61,011 nucleotides of DNA from Actinomycetota bacterium (GCA_009886035.1 VFJN01000084.1:1-61011); one strand, 5' to 3'; positions 40,912 to 49,477 are shown, counted from the first letter of the stretch. Notes: generated by a model not told the origin, from the sequence alone. Translations and numbers: made by a program.

Positions 40912-42201
40912 ATGAGACGTCTCGTTGGATGGGTCGTGCGATTCGCGTCGATCATGGCGCTGCGCCGGGTGGAGGTGGCGGGTCGGTCGCATATCCCCGC
41001 CGGGCGGCCCGTGTTGGTGGTCTCGAACCACTTCAACGGAGTCATCGACCCGGTGGTGCTGACCGTCGCCCTCCGGCATCTTCCTCGTTTTATCGCCAAG
41101 GACGGCCTGGCCAAGTTGCCGGTGGTGGGCTTCTTGCTGCGCTCGGCCGGTGTGGTGTTCGTGCACCGGCAGGTGGACCGCGGGAGCGCGCCGGGCAACA
41201 CCGACGCCTTCCGCGAATGCCACGAGGCCCTCCGGAAAGCCGATGTGGTGGCAATCTTCCCCGAGGGCACCACGCACGACCGCCCCCGCATGGACCCGAT
41301 CAAGACCGGGGCAGCCCGCATCGCGCTCGGGGCCCGGGCCGCGGGCGCGACCGGGCTGGTCATCCTTCCCATCGGCCTCACCTTTCCCGACAAGATCGCG
41401 CTGCGGGTGTCGGCTCTGGTGCAGATCGGCCTGCCGATCGAACTCGACGAAGCCATCGCCCCTGGCGTCGGGCCCGACGATCACGAGGCCGTGCGCCACC
41501 TCACCGCCACCATCGACGCCGGCTTGCGCGATATCAGCCCCAACTTCCCGGATGTTGAAACGGCCATAGCCCTCGATCAGGCCGCCCACATAGCCCTCAC
41601 CAGCGTCGACCGGCCGGACCAGTCCCTCGTGGATCGATACGCCCTGGCCCGATACCTCGGCACCGTGGCGGAGCATCACCAGCAAACCATCCGCCGAGAA
41701 GTCGGTCGTTACAACACGATCCTCACCGGCCTGAGCCTCACCGACGAGGATGTGATCCGGCCCACCAATCCGGCCCGGCTCTTTCGGTCCATCATCATCA
41801 TTGCCGCCATCGTGGCCCTCCTCGGCGGGTTGGTGGCCGCCACCGCCATTGTGAATGTGTGGCCAGCGGGGTTGGTGGTTATCGCCAGCAGCGTGGTGAA
41901 GACCCCCGTGAGCAAAGGGACCGTCCGCATCGTCGTGGGACTAGTGGCGTTCCCCACCGCCTGGATTATCGCCGGTGTCCTCGGGGCCGACGGGTTCGTC
42001 GCCGCCCTGCTTCTCGCACTGACCTCAGCGGCGGGCGCCGTCGCCGCTATCTGGCTGGTGGAGCGAGCCATCGCCCTCAGCCACATGCTTATGCGGTGGC
42101 GAGCACAGCGCGAACGGATCGGCACCGTGGAGTGGACGGAGCCCGTGCGGGCCGACCTGGTGGCGGCGGTTTCGGCGGCCTCCCCCGAGGACACCCCATG
42201 A
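40912..42201 (+). CDS. glycerophospholipid acyltransferase (PlsC-like) with C-terminal membrane domain
   Basis: The 429-residue protein starts with an LPLAT domain: VVSNHFNGVIDP (the H-x5-D variant with Asn, seen in GPAT-like members), VFVHRQVDRGS, AIFPEGTTHDRPRMDPIKTGAARIAL and ILPIGLTF. After about residue 220 comes a helical linker and then four membrane helices (SIIIIAAIVALLGGLVAATAIV onward), an unusual addition for a simple PlsC. It probably acylates lysophosphatidate or glycerol phosphate at the membrane. Its stop overlaps the start of the CREST-family gene (ATGA). Confidence 0.9.
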   Translation: MRRLVGWVVRFASIMALRRVEVAGRSHIPAGRPVLVVSNHFNGVIDPVVLTVALRHLPRFIAKDGLAKLPVVGFLLRSAGVVFVHRQVDRGSAPGNTDAFRECHEALRKADVVAIFPEGTTHDRPRMDPIKTGAARIALGARAAGATGLVILPIGLTFPDKIALRVSALVQIGLPIELDEAIAPGVGPDDHEAVRHLTATIDAGLRDISPNFPDVETAIALDQAAHIALTSVDRPDQSLVDRYALARYLGTVAEHHQQTIRREVGRYNTILTGLSLTDEDVIRPTNPARLFRSIIIIAAIVALLGGLVAATAIVNVWPAGLVVIASSVVKTPVSKGTVRIVVGLVAFPTAWIIAGVLGADGFVAALLLALTSAAGAVAAIWLVERAIALSHMLMRWRAQRERIGTVEWTEPVRADLVAAVSAASPEDTP

Positions 42202-42734
42202 GGGAGCACGTGGCCCGTAACGATTGCGAAGCGATCCGCCCCGGGTGGATCGGCCAGCCGTACAACACCGCCTCGAGCCTGGCCTTCGTGCTGGCGGCGG
42301 TCCCCCTGTGGCGAGCGGCTCGACAACCCGGCGGCGCAGCCTGGGCCGGGGTGGCGGTGGCGGCCGCGTTCGAAGGCATCGGCAGTGCTGGCTACCACGG
42401 CCCGGGAGGACCGGTGTCCAAGTTCATCCACGATGCAGGCCTCGCCGTCATCGCCGTCACCACCGGGAGGGCCCTCATCAGCGATCCTCGAGCCCGCCTG
42501 CGGCCTCTGTCGGCTGGGTTGGCGGCGGCGGCCCTCCTGCTCCATACGCTGAGCCGCACCGGAGGACCGCTGTGTGGACACCAGCGCCAACTGCCGGGCC
42601 ATGCCGTGTTCCACCTACTGGCGGCGGCGGCCTTGGCGAGCGCACCCCCCCGGACCGCAAGCCGGTCCCCGCGCTCCGGCTCATCGGTAGGGCCCACCGA
42701 GGCGGGGCCGCCACTCGGATCGTCGCTGCCGTAA
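42198..42734 (+). CDS. CREST-superfamily membrane hydrolase (ceramidase-like)
   Basis: The 178-residue membrane protein matches the alkaline ceramidase/CREST group. It has CEAIRPGWIGQPYNTASSLAFVLAAVPLW at the N-terminus, IGSAGYHGPGGPVSKFIHDAGLAV with Ser, His and Asp metal ligands, and GHAVFHLLAAAALA with the last two His. CREST proteins are zinc-dependent lipid amidases or receptors. Translational coupling to a glycerolipid acyltransferase points to membrane lipid remodelling. Bacterial substrates of the family are largely unknown. The C-terminal 30 residues are polar and low in complexity. Confidence 0.75.
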   Translation: MREHVARNDCEAIRPGWIGQPYNTASSLAFVLAAVPLWRAARQPGGAAWAGVAVAAAFEGIGSAGYHGPGGPVSKFIHDAGLAVIAVTTGRALISDPRARLRPLSAGLAAAALLLHTLSRTGGPLCGHQRQLPGHAVFHLLAAAALASAPPRTASRSPRSGSSVGPTEAGPPLGSSLP

Positions 42735-42771
42735 TCGGCGAAGCGTCGGGATGGTGATCTTCTCACCTCCT

Positions 42772-42789
42772 TCACAGGAAACTCACAGG
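42772..42789 (+). promoter_or_regulatory. direct repeat, OmpR/PhoP-type box
   Basis: TCACAGG (42772-42778) and TCACAGG (42783-42789) are identical and four bases apart, giving an 11-bp period. This matches the layout of the mycobacterial PhoP box (TCACAGC-N4-TCACAGC). It lies 22-39 bp before the GTG of the response regulator and suggests self-regulation. Confidence 0.65.
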
Positions 42790-42810
42790 GATTGGCGCGA
42801 TGCTTCCGCA

Positions 42811-43494
42811 GTGGCCCCGATCCGAGTGTTGCTCGTCGACGACGAAGACAACCTTCGTTCGATGCTCGAGGCCGCCTTGAGCCACTCCGGCTTCGACGTG
42901 CACCCGGTGACCAACGGCCGAGCCGCGCTGGAGGCGGTGCCCATCGTGCAGCCCGACCTCATCGTCCTCGACGTGATGCTGCCGGACCTCGACGGATTCG
43001 ACGTGTGCAAGCGTCTGCGGAGCTCCGGCGACCGAACACCGATCCTCTTTCTCACCGCTCGCGATGCCACCGAGGATCGTGTGCACGGGCTCACCCTCGG
43101 GGGCGACGACTACCTCATCAAGCCCTTCAGCCTCGATGAACTGGTAGCCCGGATCACCGCAGTGCTGCGGCGCAGCGGGCTCGACCGCACCAGTGAGGAT
43201 CTCCGCTGCGCCGATCTGGAGATGGACGACGAAGCCCACCTCGTGCTGCGGGCTGGCCGCGAGGTGCAACTCTCCCCCACCGAGTTCAACCTGCTGCGTT
43301 ACCTGCTCGTCAACCAGGGACGAGTGGTGTCCAAGGCCCAGATCCTGGACCACGTATGGGACTACGACTTCGGAGGCGACGGGGGTGTGGTGGAGACCTA
43401 CATCGGCTACCTCCGCCGAAAGCTCGACACCTCCGAGCCCCATCTCATCCAAACGATCCGCGGCGTGGGCTACACGCTGCGGGTGACGCAATAG
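42811..43494 (+). CDS. OmpR/PhoP-family response regulator
   Basis: The 227-residue protein has a receiver domain with the acidic pocket D10-D11, the phospho-acceptor D54 in LIVLDVMLPD, Thr in LFLTARD and Lys in DYLIKPFS, followed by a winged-helix output domain (about 130-225: EFNLLRYLLVNQGRVVSKAQILDHVW, then VVETYIGYLRRKLD and IRGVGYTLR). The GTG at 42811 is preferred to an ATG at 42751, which would place the direct-repeat box inside the gene. The kinase gene follows 6 nt later. Confidence 0.95.
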   Translation: MAPIRVLLVDDEDNLRSMLEAALSHSGFDVHPVTNGRAALEAVPIVQPDLIVLDVMLPDLDGFDVCKRLRSSGDRTPILFLTARDATEDRVHGLTLGGDDYLIKPFSLDELVARITAVLRRSGLDRTSEDLRCADLEMDDEAHLVLRAGREVQLSPTEFNLLRYLLVNQGRVVSKAQILDHVWDYDFGGDGGVVETYIGYLRRKLDTSEPHLIQTIRGVGYTLRVTQ

Positions 43495-43500
43495 CCCACC

Positions 43501-44901
43501 ATGTCCCTTCGGATTCGGCTGGTCCTATCGGCGGTGCTCATCGCGCTCGTACTGGCGATAGCGGCAGTCACCATCGCCCGCACCACCGAAAACCAATTGA
43601 TGGGACAGGTCGATACGCAGTTACGGGGGGCCAGTTCCCGAACCGGCGCTCCTCCCCGGCGGGCCGACCCAAGCGCCGATAACCCCGACCGGTTGAGTTC
43701 CCTCTACGTGGGGTTCGTAGATGACGACGGAGTTCTTCGCACCGCATTCACCCCCAACCTGGCGACCGACGACGGCCCCATCCCGGTGCTGAACGCCACC
43801 GACCTCACCGCCATGAGGGACGGGGAGCTCATCACCGTTCCCAGCCGCCAGTCGACGGTGGAGTACCGGGCGCTCGCTCGCAATGGCCCCAACGGCACCA
43901 CGATTATTTTAGCCCTGCCGCTCGATGGTGTGGCCGAAGCGGTGAACCAGCTCATCGTGGTGGAACGAATGGCGGGCCTGGCAATCATACTGGTCCTGGC
44001 GCTCGTCACCACATGGGTGATCCGACTGGGCGTACGCCCGGTGCAGCGAATGACCGAAACCGCCAGTGCCATCGCAGCGGGCGACCTGAGCCAACGCGTT
44101 CCCGAGGGAAGCCCCGGCTCCGAGGCCGGCGAACTCGGCATCGCCCTCAACGCAATGCTCGGCCGCATCGAGGAAGCCTTTGAGCAGCGCCGCGCCTCCG
44201 AGGACCGGTTGCGGCAGTTCATAGCCGACGCGTCACATGAGTTGCGTACCCCCGTCACCACCATCCGCGGCTATGCCGAGCTCTACCGAACCGGAGGGCT
44301 GCCACAAGCCACCGACGTCGACGAGGCCATGCGCCGCACTGAGCAAGAGGCCATTCGCATGGGCTCCCTGGTGGATGACCTCCTCCATCTTGCCCGCCTC
44401 GACCAGGGTCGGCCCCTCGGCCGCCAACCGGTGGAGTTGAGCCAACTCGCCCACGACGTGGTGAACGACGCTCTGGCCGTGCATCCGAGCCGATCAATCA
44501 CGGTCATCGCCCCCGATCCGGTGACGGTGACCGGCGACGATGCTCGGCTCCGACAAGTGGTCTCTAACCTGCTCACCAACGCCGTCCTGCACGCCCCCGA
44601 TGCCACTATCGAGGTGCGGATCCAGGCCACCCCCGACGGCGCCCAGATCGAGGTGGCCGACGCCGGTCCCGGCCTGTCCGACGTCGATGCGGCTCGGGTC
44701 TTCGAACGCTTCTACCGGGCCGATGCATCGCGCGTCCGGCAGCAAGGCGGCAGCGGCCTGGGCCTTGCCATCGTGGAAGCCACCGTGCGCGCCCACGGTG
44801 GTGTCGTGTCGCTCACCACGGCACTCGGCCAGGGCACCACTGTTCGGGTGGACCTACCCCACCAGCCCCCACTGGACCACAATCCTCCGGTCGCCGACTA
44901 G
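43501..44901 (+). CDS. sensor histidine kinase
   Basis: The 466-residue kinase has a first membrane helix (about 5-28), an extracellular domain of about 130 residues without Cys, a second helix (MAGLAIILVLALVTTWVI, about 158-178), a HAMP linker, the phospho-acceptor H246 in DASHELRTP and an ATPase domain with the N box SNLLTNAVLHA, the G1 box DAGPGL and the G2 region GGSGLGLAIV. It should phosphorylate the adjacent response regulator. The sensed signal is unknown; the nearby secreted protein may be a target or modulator. Confidence 0.95.
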   Translation: MSLRIRLVLSAVLIALVLAIAAVTIARTTENQLMGQVDTQLRGASSRTGAPPRRADPSADNPDRLSSLYVGFVDDDGVLRTAFTPNLATDDGPIPVLNATDLTAMRDGELITVPSRQSTVEYRALARNGPNGTTIILALPLDGVAEAVNQLIVVERMAGLAIILVLALVTTWVIRLGVRPVQRMTETASAIAAGDLSQRVPEGSPGSEAGELGIALNAMLGRIEEAFEQRRASEDRLRQFIADASHELRTPVTTIRGYAELYRTGGLPQATDVDEAMRRTEQEAIRMGSLVDDLLHLARLDQGRPLGRQPVELSQLAHDVVNDALAVHPSRSITVIAPDPVTVTGDDARLRQVVSNLLTNAVLHAPDATIEVRIQATPDGAQIEVADAGPGLSDVDAARVFERFYRADASRVRQQGGSGLGLAIVEATVRAHGGVVSLTTALGQGTTVRVDLPHQPPLDHNPPVAD

Positions 44902-44956
44902 GCCGAACACCCGGGCGCACCGCGGTGGCCGACGCTGTGGGACTTAGTGGCGGACT

Positions 44957-44974
44957 CTCAGGTTCCCTTCAGGT
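44957..44974 (+). promoter_or_regulatory. direct repeat upstream of the secreted repeat protein
   Basis: CTCAGGT (44957-44963) and TTCAGGT (44968-44974) are four bases apart, the same 11-bp phasing as the box before the response regulator and sharing a TCA-AGG core. It lies 44-61 bp before the ATG at 45018 and probably binds the same regulator. Confidence 0.55.
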
Positions 44975-45017
44975 GCACCAGGCAAGGTAACGCCGAACCA
45001 ACCACTAAGGAGTCCCC

Positions 45018-45755
45018 ATGAAGACCAACGGAAAGATCCTCGGAGCCATCGCCTTCTCCCTCGCCCTCGCGGGCGGAGGGGTGGCGGGAGCGGTGATCGG
45101 TGTGCCCAGCCTCTCCGGAGCGCAGAGCGAGCCCACCGAAACAACCCCGGCCAACCACAACCGCCCGGCGCGAGCGGACCGCCTCGCCACCGCGGCCGAA
45201 GCCATCGGCATCAGCACCGACGACCTCCGAGCGGCGCTGAAGGGTGGGCAATCCATCGCCGAGGTGGCCGAGGCCAACGGGGTAGAGGCCCAGACCGTGA
45301 TCGACGCCCTGGTGGCCGAGGCCACAACTCGTCTCGAGGGCCTCCTCGCCGAACTGCCCGACCGCGTCGCCGAAGCCGTGAACCGTAAGGGCCCGCCCGA
45401 CCATGAAGGCCCCGGTCACGGTGGCCCCGGTCAAGGTGGCCGGCGCGGACCCGGCCTGGAGGCGGCGGCCCGCGCCATCGGCATCTCCGTCGAAGACCTC
45501 CGCACCGCCGTGAAGGGCGGCGACACCGTCGCCGAGGTGGCCGCCGCCAACAACGTTGAGGTGCAGACGGTGATCGACGCTCTCATCGCCGACGCCACCA
45601 CCCATCTCAACCAAGCCGTGGCCGACGGCCGCCTCAGCGAAGCCGACGCCGCCGAGCGGGCCGCCGACCTCAGCGAGCGGATCACCGCCATGGTGAACGG
45701 CACGATGAGCCCCGGTGGCCCCGGCCGCCAAGGACCCCCGCCGGCCATGAACTGA
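45018..45755 (+). CDS. secreted protein with two internal helical repeats
   Basis: The 245-residue protein has a signal peptide (MKTNGKILGAIAFSLALAGG, cleavage probably near residue 35). It then has two copies of a roughly 50-residue helical unit (58-107 and 149-198), each reading AIGIS-DLR-A-KGG-AEVA-N-VE-QTVIDAL-ATT-L, joined by a Gly/Pro/His-rich linker (125-146). The unit resembles helical repeats found in secreted actinobacterial and clostridial proteins of unknown role. A strong AAGGAG site precedes the ATG and a hairpin follows the stop. Its gene directly follows the two-component system. Confidence 0.85.
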   Translation: MKTNGKILGAIAFSLALAGGGVAGAVIGVPSLSGAQSEPTETTPANHNRPARADRLATAAEAIGISTDDLRAALKGGQSIAEVAEANGVEAQTVIDALVAEATTRLEGLLAELPDRVAEAVNRKGPPDHEGPGHGGPGQGGRRGPGLEAAARAIGISVEDLRTAVKGGDTVAEVAAANNVEVQTVIDALIADATTHLNQAVADGRLSEADAAERAADLSERITAMVNGTMSPGGPGRQGPPPAMN

Positions 45756-45766
45756 CCCACCTACCC

Positions 45767-45810
45767 GACGCGACAAGGGGGCGCCGACATCGGTGCCCCC
45801 TTGTCGCGTC
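45767..45810 (+). terminator. long hairpin after the secreted protein gene
   Basis: A perfect 16-bp stem (45767-45782 with 45795-45810) encloses a 12-nt loop that can itself pair through CCGA/TCGG. It is followed by TACCCCC and lacks a T-run. It sits between convergent genes and could act in both directions. Confidence 0.65.
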
Positions 45811-45835
45811 TACCCCCAGAACCGGCGGCGTACCG

Positions 45836-46237
45836 CTAGGACGACAACAGTGTTCCGACGTCGATGCTCACCAGCCAGAGCAGGGCCACCACAATCACGC
45901 TGGCCAGCACCGTGTAATGCCAGCGGTAGCGGTGATCGGCACGCCAGAAGCGGCGGACCGACGCAACATTGGCCACGATGGCGACCAACCCGACCACGAT
46001 GCCGAGCACCGGTCCGATGCCAAACTTCAGCCCCACCAGAGGGGCCAGGAAGGGCAAAAAGACGTAGGTGAGCAGGCACCTCGACGCCGAGATCAGCAGC
46101 GAGGTCTCCACCAAACCTTGGGCTGACGCGACCGAGGCGGGGGCCGCATCAACCGGCAGGCGCAGGAGATGCCGCATCCGACGATCACTGGCCGACCACT
46201 CGGCCACCGGGATGGTGGGAGCATCGACAGTGGGCAC
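45836..46237 (-). CDS. small membrane protein of unknown function
   Basis: The 133-residue protein has a polar N-terminus of about 45 residues and three membrane helices (LLTYVFLPFLAPLVGL, GIGPVLGIVVGLVAIVANVASV, WHYTVLASVIVVALLWLVSI) with a basic loop (RRFWRADHRYR). It is not recognised. The GTG start has TATCCT 6 nt upstream. It lies alone between the secreted protein and malic enzyme genes. Confidence 0.75.
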   Translation of the reverse strand: MPTVDAPTIPVAEWSASDRRMRHLLRLPVDAAPASVASAQGLVETSLLISASRCLLTYVFLPFLAPLVGLKFGIGPVLGIVVGLVAIVANVASVRRFWRADHRYRWHYTVLASVIVVALLWLVSIDVGTLLSS

Positions 46238-46243
46238 GGCGAC

Positions 46244-46249
46244 AGGATA
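46244..46249 (-). promoter_or_regulatory. -10 hexamer of the small membrane protein gene
   Basis: TATCCT read on the minus strand, 6 nt before the GTG at 46237. Confidence 0.5.
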
Positions 46250-46281
46250 GCGCCGGTGATCCCGGGTACCCAGCCCAGGTC

Positions 46282-47688
46282 TTAGACCATCGGCAGACGG
46301 CAGACGCCCTCCGCCACCGCGGCGGCCGCCACGTACTGGGCCACCAGGGGCCCCACCCGGGGGTCAAACACCGACGGCACGATGTAATCAGCCCGCACAT
46401 CCTCGCCCACCACCTCGGCGATGGCACGAGCCGCTTCCAGTTTCATGCCCTCGGTGATCTTGGTGGCGCCCGCATCAAGCGCCCCCCGGAAGATACCGGG
46501 GAAGGCCAGCACGTTATTGATCTGGTTCGGGTAGTCGCTTCGACCGGTAGCGATCACGGTGGCTAGCCCATCGGCCTCTTCTGGCCGGATCTCCGGATCG
46601 GGGTTCGCCATGGCAAACACGATCGGATCTTTGGCCATCTTGCGGAGGTCCGATGCCGTGATCAGACCCGGGCCCGATACCCCCACGAAGACGTCGGCAC
46701 CGGGAAGCACATCGCTCAGCGTGCCCTCGCGGCGATCCCGGTTCGTGTGCTCGGCAAACCAAAGTTTAGCCACATTGAGTTCGTCCCGACCTTCCCAGAT
46801 CGCGCCTTTGCGATCCACGCCGATGACCTCCCCCACTCCAGCATTGAGCAGGATCTTGCTGATCGCCACGCCCGCCGCACCCACTCCGGCGATCACCACG
46901 GTGAGCGCGCTCATCGGCTTATCCACGATGCGCAGGGCATTTTCCAACGCCGCCAGGGCGACGACGGCGGTGCCGTGCTGGTCATCGTGGAAGACCGGGA
47001 TGTCGAGAAGTTCTTTGAGGCGGTCCTCGATCTCAAAGCACTGTGGGGCGGCGATGTCTTCCAGGTTGATACCACCGAACACCGGGGCGAGACGCACCAC
47101 CGTGTCCACGATCTCATCCGCGGAGTTCACGTCGAGGCAGATCGGGAATGCATCCACACCAGCAAAGTTTTTGAACAGGAGCGCCTTTCCCTCCATCACG
47201 GGTAGTGCGGCCGCCGGGCCGATGTTGCCGAGGCCCAACACGGCGGTGCCGTCGGTGACAATGGCCACGGTGTTCTTCTTGATCGTGAGCTCGTGCACGA
47301 GATCGGGCTGCCGCTCGATCGCCGTGCAAACCCGGGCCACCCCCGGGGTATAGGCCATCGACAGATCGTCGCGGTCGGCTACCGGCATCCGGGCGAGCAC
47401 CTCGATCTTGCCGCCGGCGTGCATCTCAAAGGTCCGATCCGCCGCCGTAATCACCTTGACACCATCCACCGCTCCTACGGCATCGATGACCCGCTTGATG
47501 TGGTCCTCCGATGAGCAGTTGACGATCACATCCTCATCCAGGTGCGCGCCTCGTACGTCGAAGCCCCCAATGGCGGTGATATTCCCACCGGCCTCACCGA
47601 CGGCGGTAGCGAGATGCCCGAGCGTGCCCGGACGGTTGTCGAGACGAACGCGCAGGTGAATCGAAAACGCGGCGGTGTTCGTGGGCAT
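46282..47688 (-). CDS. malic enzyme with N-terminal ACT domain
   Basis: The 468-residue enzyme converts malate to pyruvate and CO2 with NAD(P). Residues 8-85 form an ACT domain (RLDNRPGTLGHLATAVGEAGGNITAIG), usually a small-molecule sensor. The catalytic part has MAYTPGVARVC, TIKKNTVAIVTDGTAVLGLGNIGP, KALLFKNFAGVDAFPICLD, FHDDQHGTAVV and VIAGVGAAGVAISKILL for cofactor binding. It is a short prokaryotic-type malic enzyme, probably controlled by an amino acid through the ACT domain. The frame stays open upstream, but the ATG at 47688 gives the expected N-terminus. Confidence 0.95.
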   Translation of the reverse strand: MPTNTAAFSIHLRVRLDNRPGTLGHLATAVGEAGGNITAIGGFDVRGAHLDEDVIVNCSSEDHIKRVIDAVGAVDGVKVITAADRTFEMHAGGKIEVLARMPVADRDDLSMAYTPGVARVCTAIERQPDLVHELTIKKNTVAIVTDGTAVLGLGNIGPAAALPVMEGKALLFKNFAGVDAFPICLDVNSADEIVDTVVRLAPVFGGINLEDIAAPQCFEIEDRLKELLDIPVFHDDQHGTAVVALAALENALRIVDKPMSALTVVIAGVGAAGVAISKILLNAGVGEVIGVDRKGAIWEGRDELNVAKLWFAEHTNRDRREGTLSDVLPGADVFVGVSGPGLITASDLRKMAKDPIVFAMANPDPEIRPEEADGLATVIATGRSDYPNQINNVLAFPGIFRGALDAGATKITEGMKLEAARAIAEVVGEDVRADYIVPSVFDPRVGPLVAQYVAAAAVAEGVCRLPMV

Positions 47689-47864
47689 GGCGCAGGGTCC
47701 TGTCGTTGGGGCGAGGGCCACCGGGCCCAAGGGTCCACCGTACCCGCGGGCCTCGGCGCGCCGAAACCGGGGGAAGCCAACCATCGGTGCCCCACGCAGG
47801 AGCGCCCCTCGCCGGATATTCCGGTCGGAGAACGAGCAGAGGAGCGCGTGGGGGGCCAGGTGGA

Positions 47865-47870
47865 TAACTT
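47865..47870 (+). promoter_or_regulatory. -10 hexamer of the leucine dehydrogenase gene
   Basis: TAACTT, 7 nt before the ATG at 47878. About 40 bp upstream is an inverted repeat, CCGGA-TAT-TCCGG (47812-47824), that could be a regulator site. Confidence 0.55.
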
Positions 47871-47877
47871 GCCACCG

Positions 47878-48957
47878 ATGGTATCTCCGCTCTCGGTGAT
47901 GGCCGATGACGACTTCGAGCAGGTGGCGTACCGCTACGACGCCCCCACCGGGCTTCGGGCCATCGTGGCCATCCACTCCACCGTGCTCGGTCCCGGCTTA
48001 GGCGGCACCCGATTCTGGCCCTACGTCAGCGAAGAGGAAGCCCTCATCGACGTCACCCGGCTGGCCAAGGGGATGACGTACAAGCACGCGGCGGCGGGCC
48101 TTCACCAAGGGGGAGGTAAGGCCGTGATCATCGGCGACCCCGCCCACCTCCGCAGCGACGAACTCATCCTGGCCTACGGCCGGTTCGTGGAGGGACTGGC
48201 GGGCCGCTACGTCACGGCGGAGGACATCGGGACCACCCAGGCCGACATGAACCTCATCGGCACAGTGACCTCACACGTCGCCGGTCGGAGCGAGGCCCTC
48301 GGCGGCTCCGGCGATCCCTCACCGGCCACCGCTCTCGGTTTGGTGTGGGCCATGCGAGCGGTGGCCGAACGACTTTGGGGCGAGGCCACCTTGACTGATC
48401 GCCACGTGTGCATCGCTGGAGTAGGGAAGGTGGGCGGAGCCCTCGCCGACCACCTCCACGCGCAGGGGGCTCGCCTCACGGTGGCCGATATCCACCCCGG
48501 CGCGGTGGCCGCCGTGGTGCATCGCACCGGCGCCGCCGTCGTTGATCCCGACGGCGCTCATGCGGTTGAGGCTGACCTGTTCGCCCCCTGCGCGTTAGGG
48601 GCCGGGCTCTCCGCCGTCACCATTCCCGAGTTGGGCTGTCAGGCCATCGTCGGATCGGCCAACAACCAACTCGCCACCGCCGAAGACGCTCAGCGGATCC
48701 AAGACTCCGGCGTTCTCTACGCCCCCGACTACATCGTGAACGCCGGCGGAGTGATCAACATCGCCGAAGAAAAAGTCGGCTACGAGCGCGACCGCGCCAA
48801 CGAACAGATCGCCCGCATCCACGACACCGTGCTCACGGTGTTCGACCTCGCCGAGAGCGCCGGCATCACCACGGCGGCGGCCGCTGACCGGCTCGCCGAA
48901 CAACGCCTCACCGAAGCCCTCAACCTTCGTAGGGAAAGCCCAGGTCTGGGGCAGTAA
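47878..48957 (+). CDS. leucine/valine/phenylalanine dehydrogenase
   Basis: The 359-residue enzyme belongs to the Glu/Leu/Phe/Val dehydrogenase superfamily, smaller than glutamate dehydrogenase and typical of leucine dehydrogenase. The catalytic Lys region is GMTYKHAAAGLHQGGGKAVI, the Asp lies in TAEDIGTT, and the NAD motif is CIAGVGKVGGALADHL. PDYIVNAGGVINIAEE is a signature of the branched-chain group. It deaminates branched or aromatic amino acids to 2-oxoacids, which could feed branched fatty-acid synthesis. Its end overlaps pyrE on the other strand by 38 bp. Confidence 0.94.
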   Translation: MVSPLSVMADDDFEQVAYRYDAPTGLRAIVAIHSTVLGPGLGGTRFWPYVSEEEALIDVTRLAKGMTYKHAAAGLHQGGGKAVIIGDPAHLRSDELILAYGRFVEGLAGRYVTAEDIGTTQADMNLIGTVTSHVAGRSEALGGSGDPSPATALGLVWAMRAVAERLWGEATLTDRHVCIAGVGKVGGALADHLHAQGARLTVADIHPGAVAAVVHRTGAAVVDPDGAHAVEADLFAPCALGAGLSAVTIPELGCQAIVGSANNQLATAEDAQRIQDSGVLYAPDYIVNAGGVINIAEEKVGYERDRANEQIARIHDTVLTVFDLAESAGITTAAAADRLAEQRLTEALNLRRESPGLGQ

Positions 48958-49477
48958 CCAGCGCCCGCAGCGGGAGGCCGTACTCGGCCGCCATGGCTTC
49001 CACCGTGCCCCCGCGGTCCACCACCGGGAGCAACAAGACTGCTTCGGCCTCGCCTTCGGTGCGCACCACTTGCGCGGCTTCGAGCATCGACACACCCCGA
49101 GTGACGGCATCCTCGGTGATCACAACGCGATCGCCAGGCCGCAGGGCACCAGCGATACGACCGCCGCCGCCATGGTCCTTCACTTCCTTGCGCACGCTGA
49201 AACTACGCAGGGGACGCCCGCGTGATGCGGCGATGGCGGCGATGCCGAAGGCCACCGCATCGGCCCCCATCGTCAGACCGCCAATCGCCGTGACGTCGGC
49301 GGGAATCACCTCCAAGGCGGCATCGGCCACCAACAGCATTCCCGCTGCCCGGCAGGTCGTCTGCTTGGCATCGATAAACCAGTGGCTCTTCTTGCCGCTC
49401 TTCAGGGTGAAGTCCCCGGTGCGAACGCTGTACTCAAGAAGGTGCGCCACCAAGGCGGCGTGGGCGGACGAAGTCAT
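48920..49477 (-). CDS. pyrE: orotate phosphoribosyltransferase
   Basis: PyrE joins orotate and PRPP to make OMP in pyrimidine synthesis. The 185 residues have FTLKSGKKSHWFIDAK at the N-terminus, the catalytic-loop RKEVKDHGGGGRIAG and the PRPP-binding RVVITEDAVTRGVSM. A GGAGAGG Shine-Dalgarno lies 8 nt before the ATG. It lies downstream of purM on the same strand. The C-terminal end (DLGFPYEG) runs antisense to the dehydrogenase gene. Confidence 0.95.
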   Translation of the reverse strand: MTSSAHAALVAHLLEYSVRTGDFTLKSGKKSHWFIDAKQTTCRAAGMLLVADAALEVIPADVTAIGGLTMGADAVAFGIAAIAASRGRPLRSFSVRKEVKDHGGGGRIAGALRPGDRVVITEDAVTRGVSMLEAAQVVRTEGEAEAVLLLPVVDRGGTVEAMAAEYGLPLRALVTAPDLGFPYEG

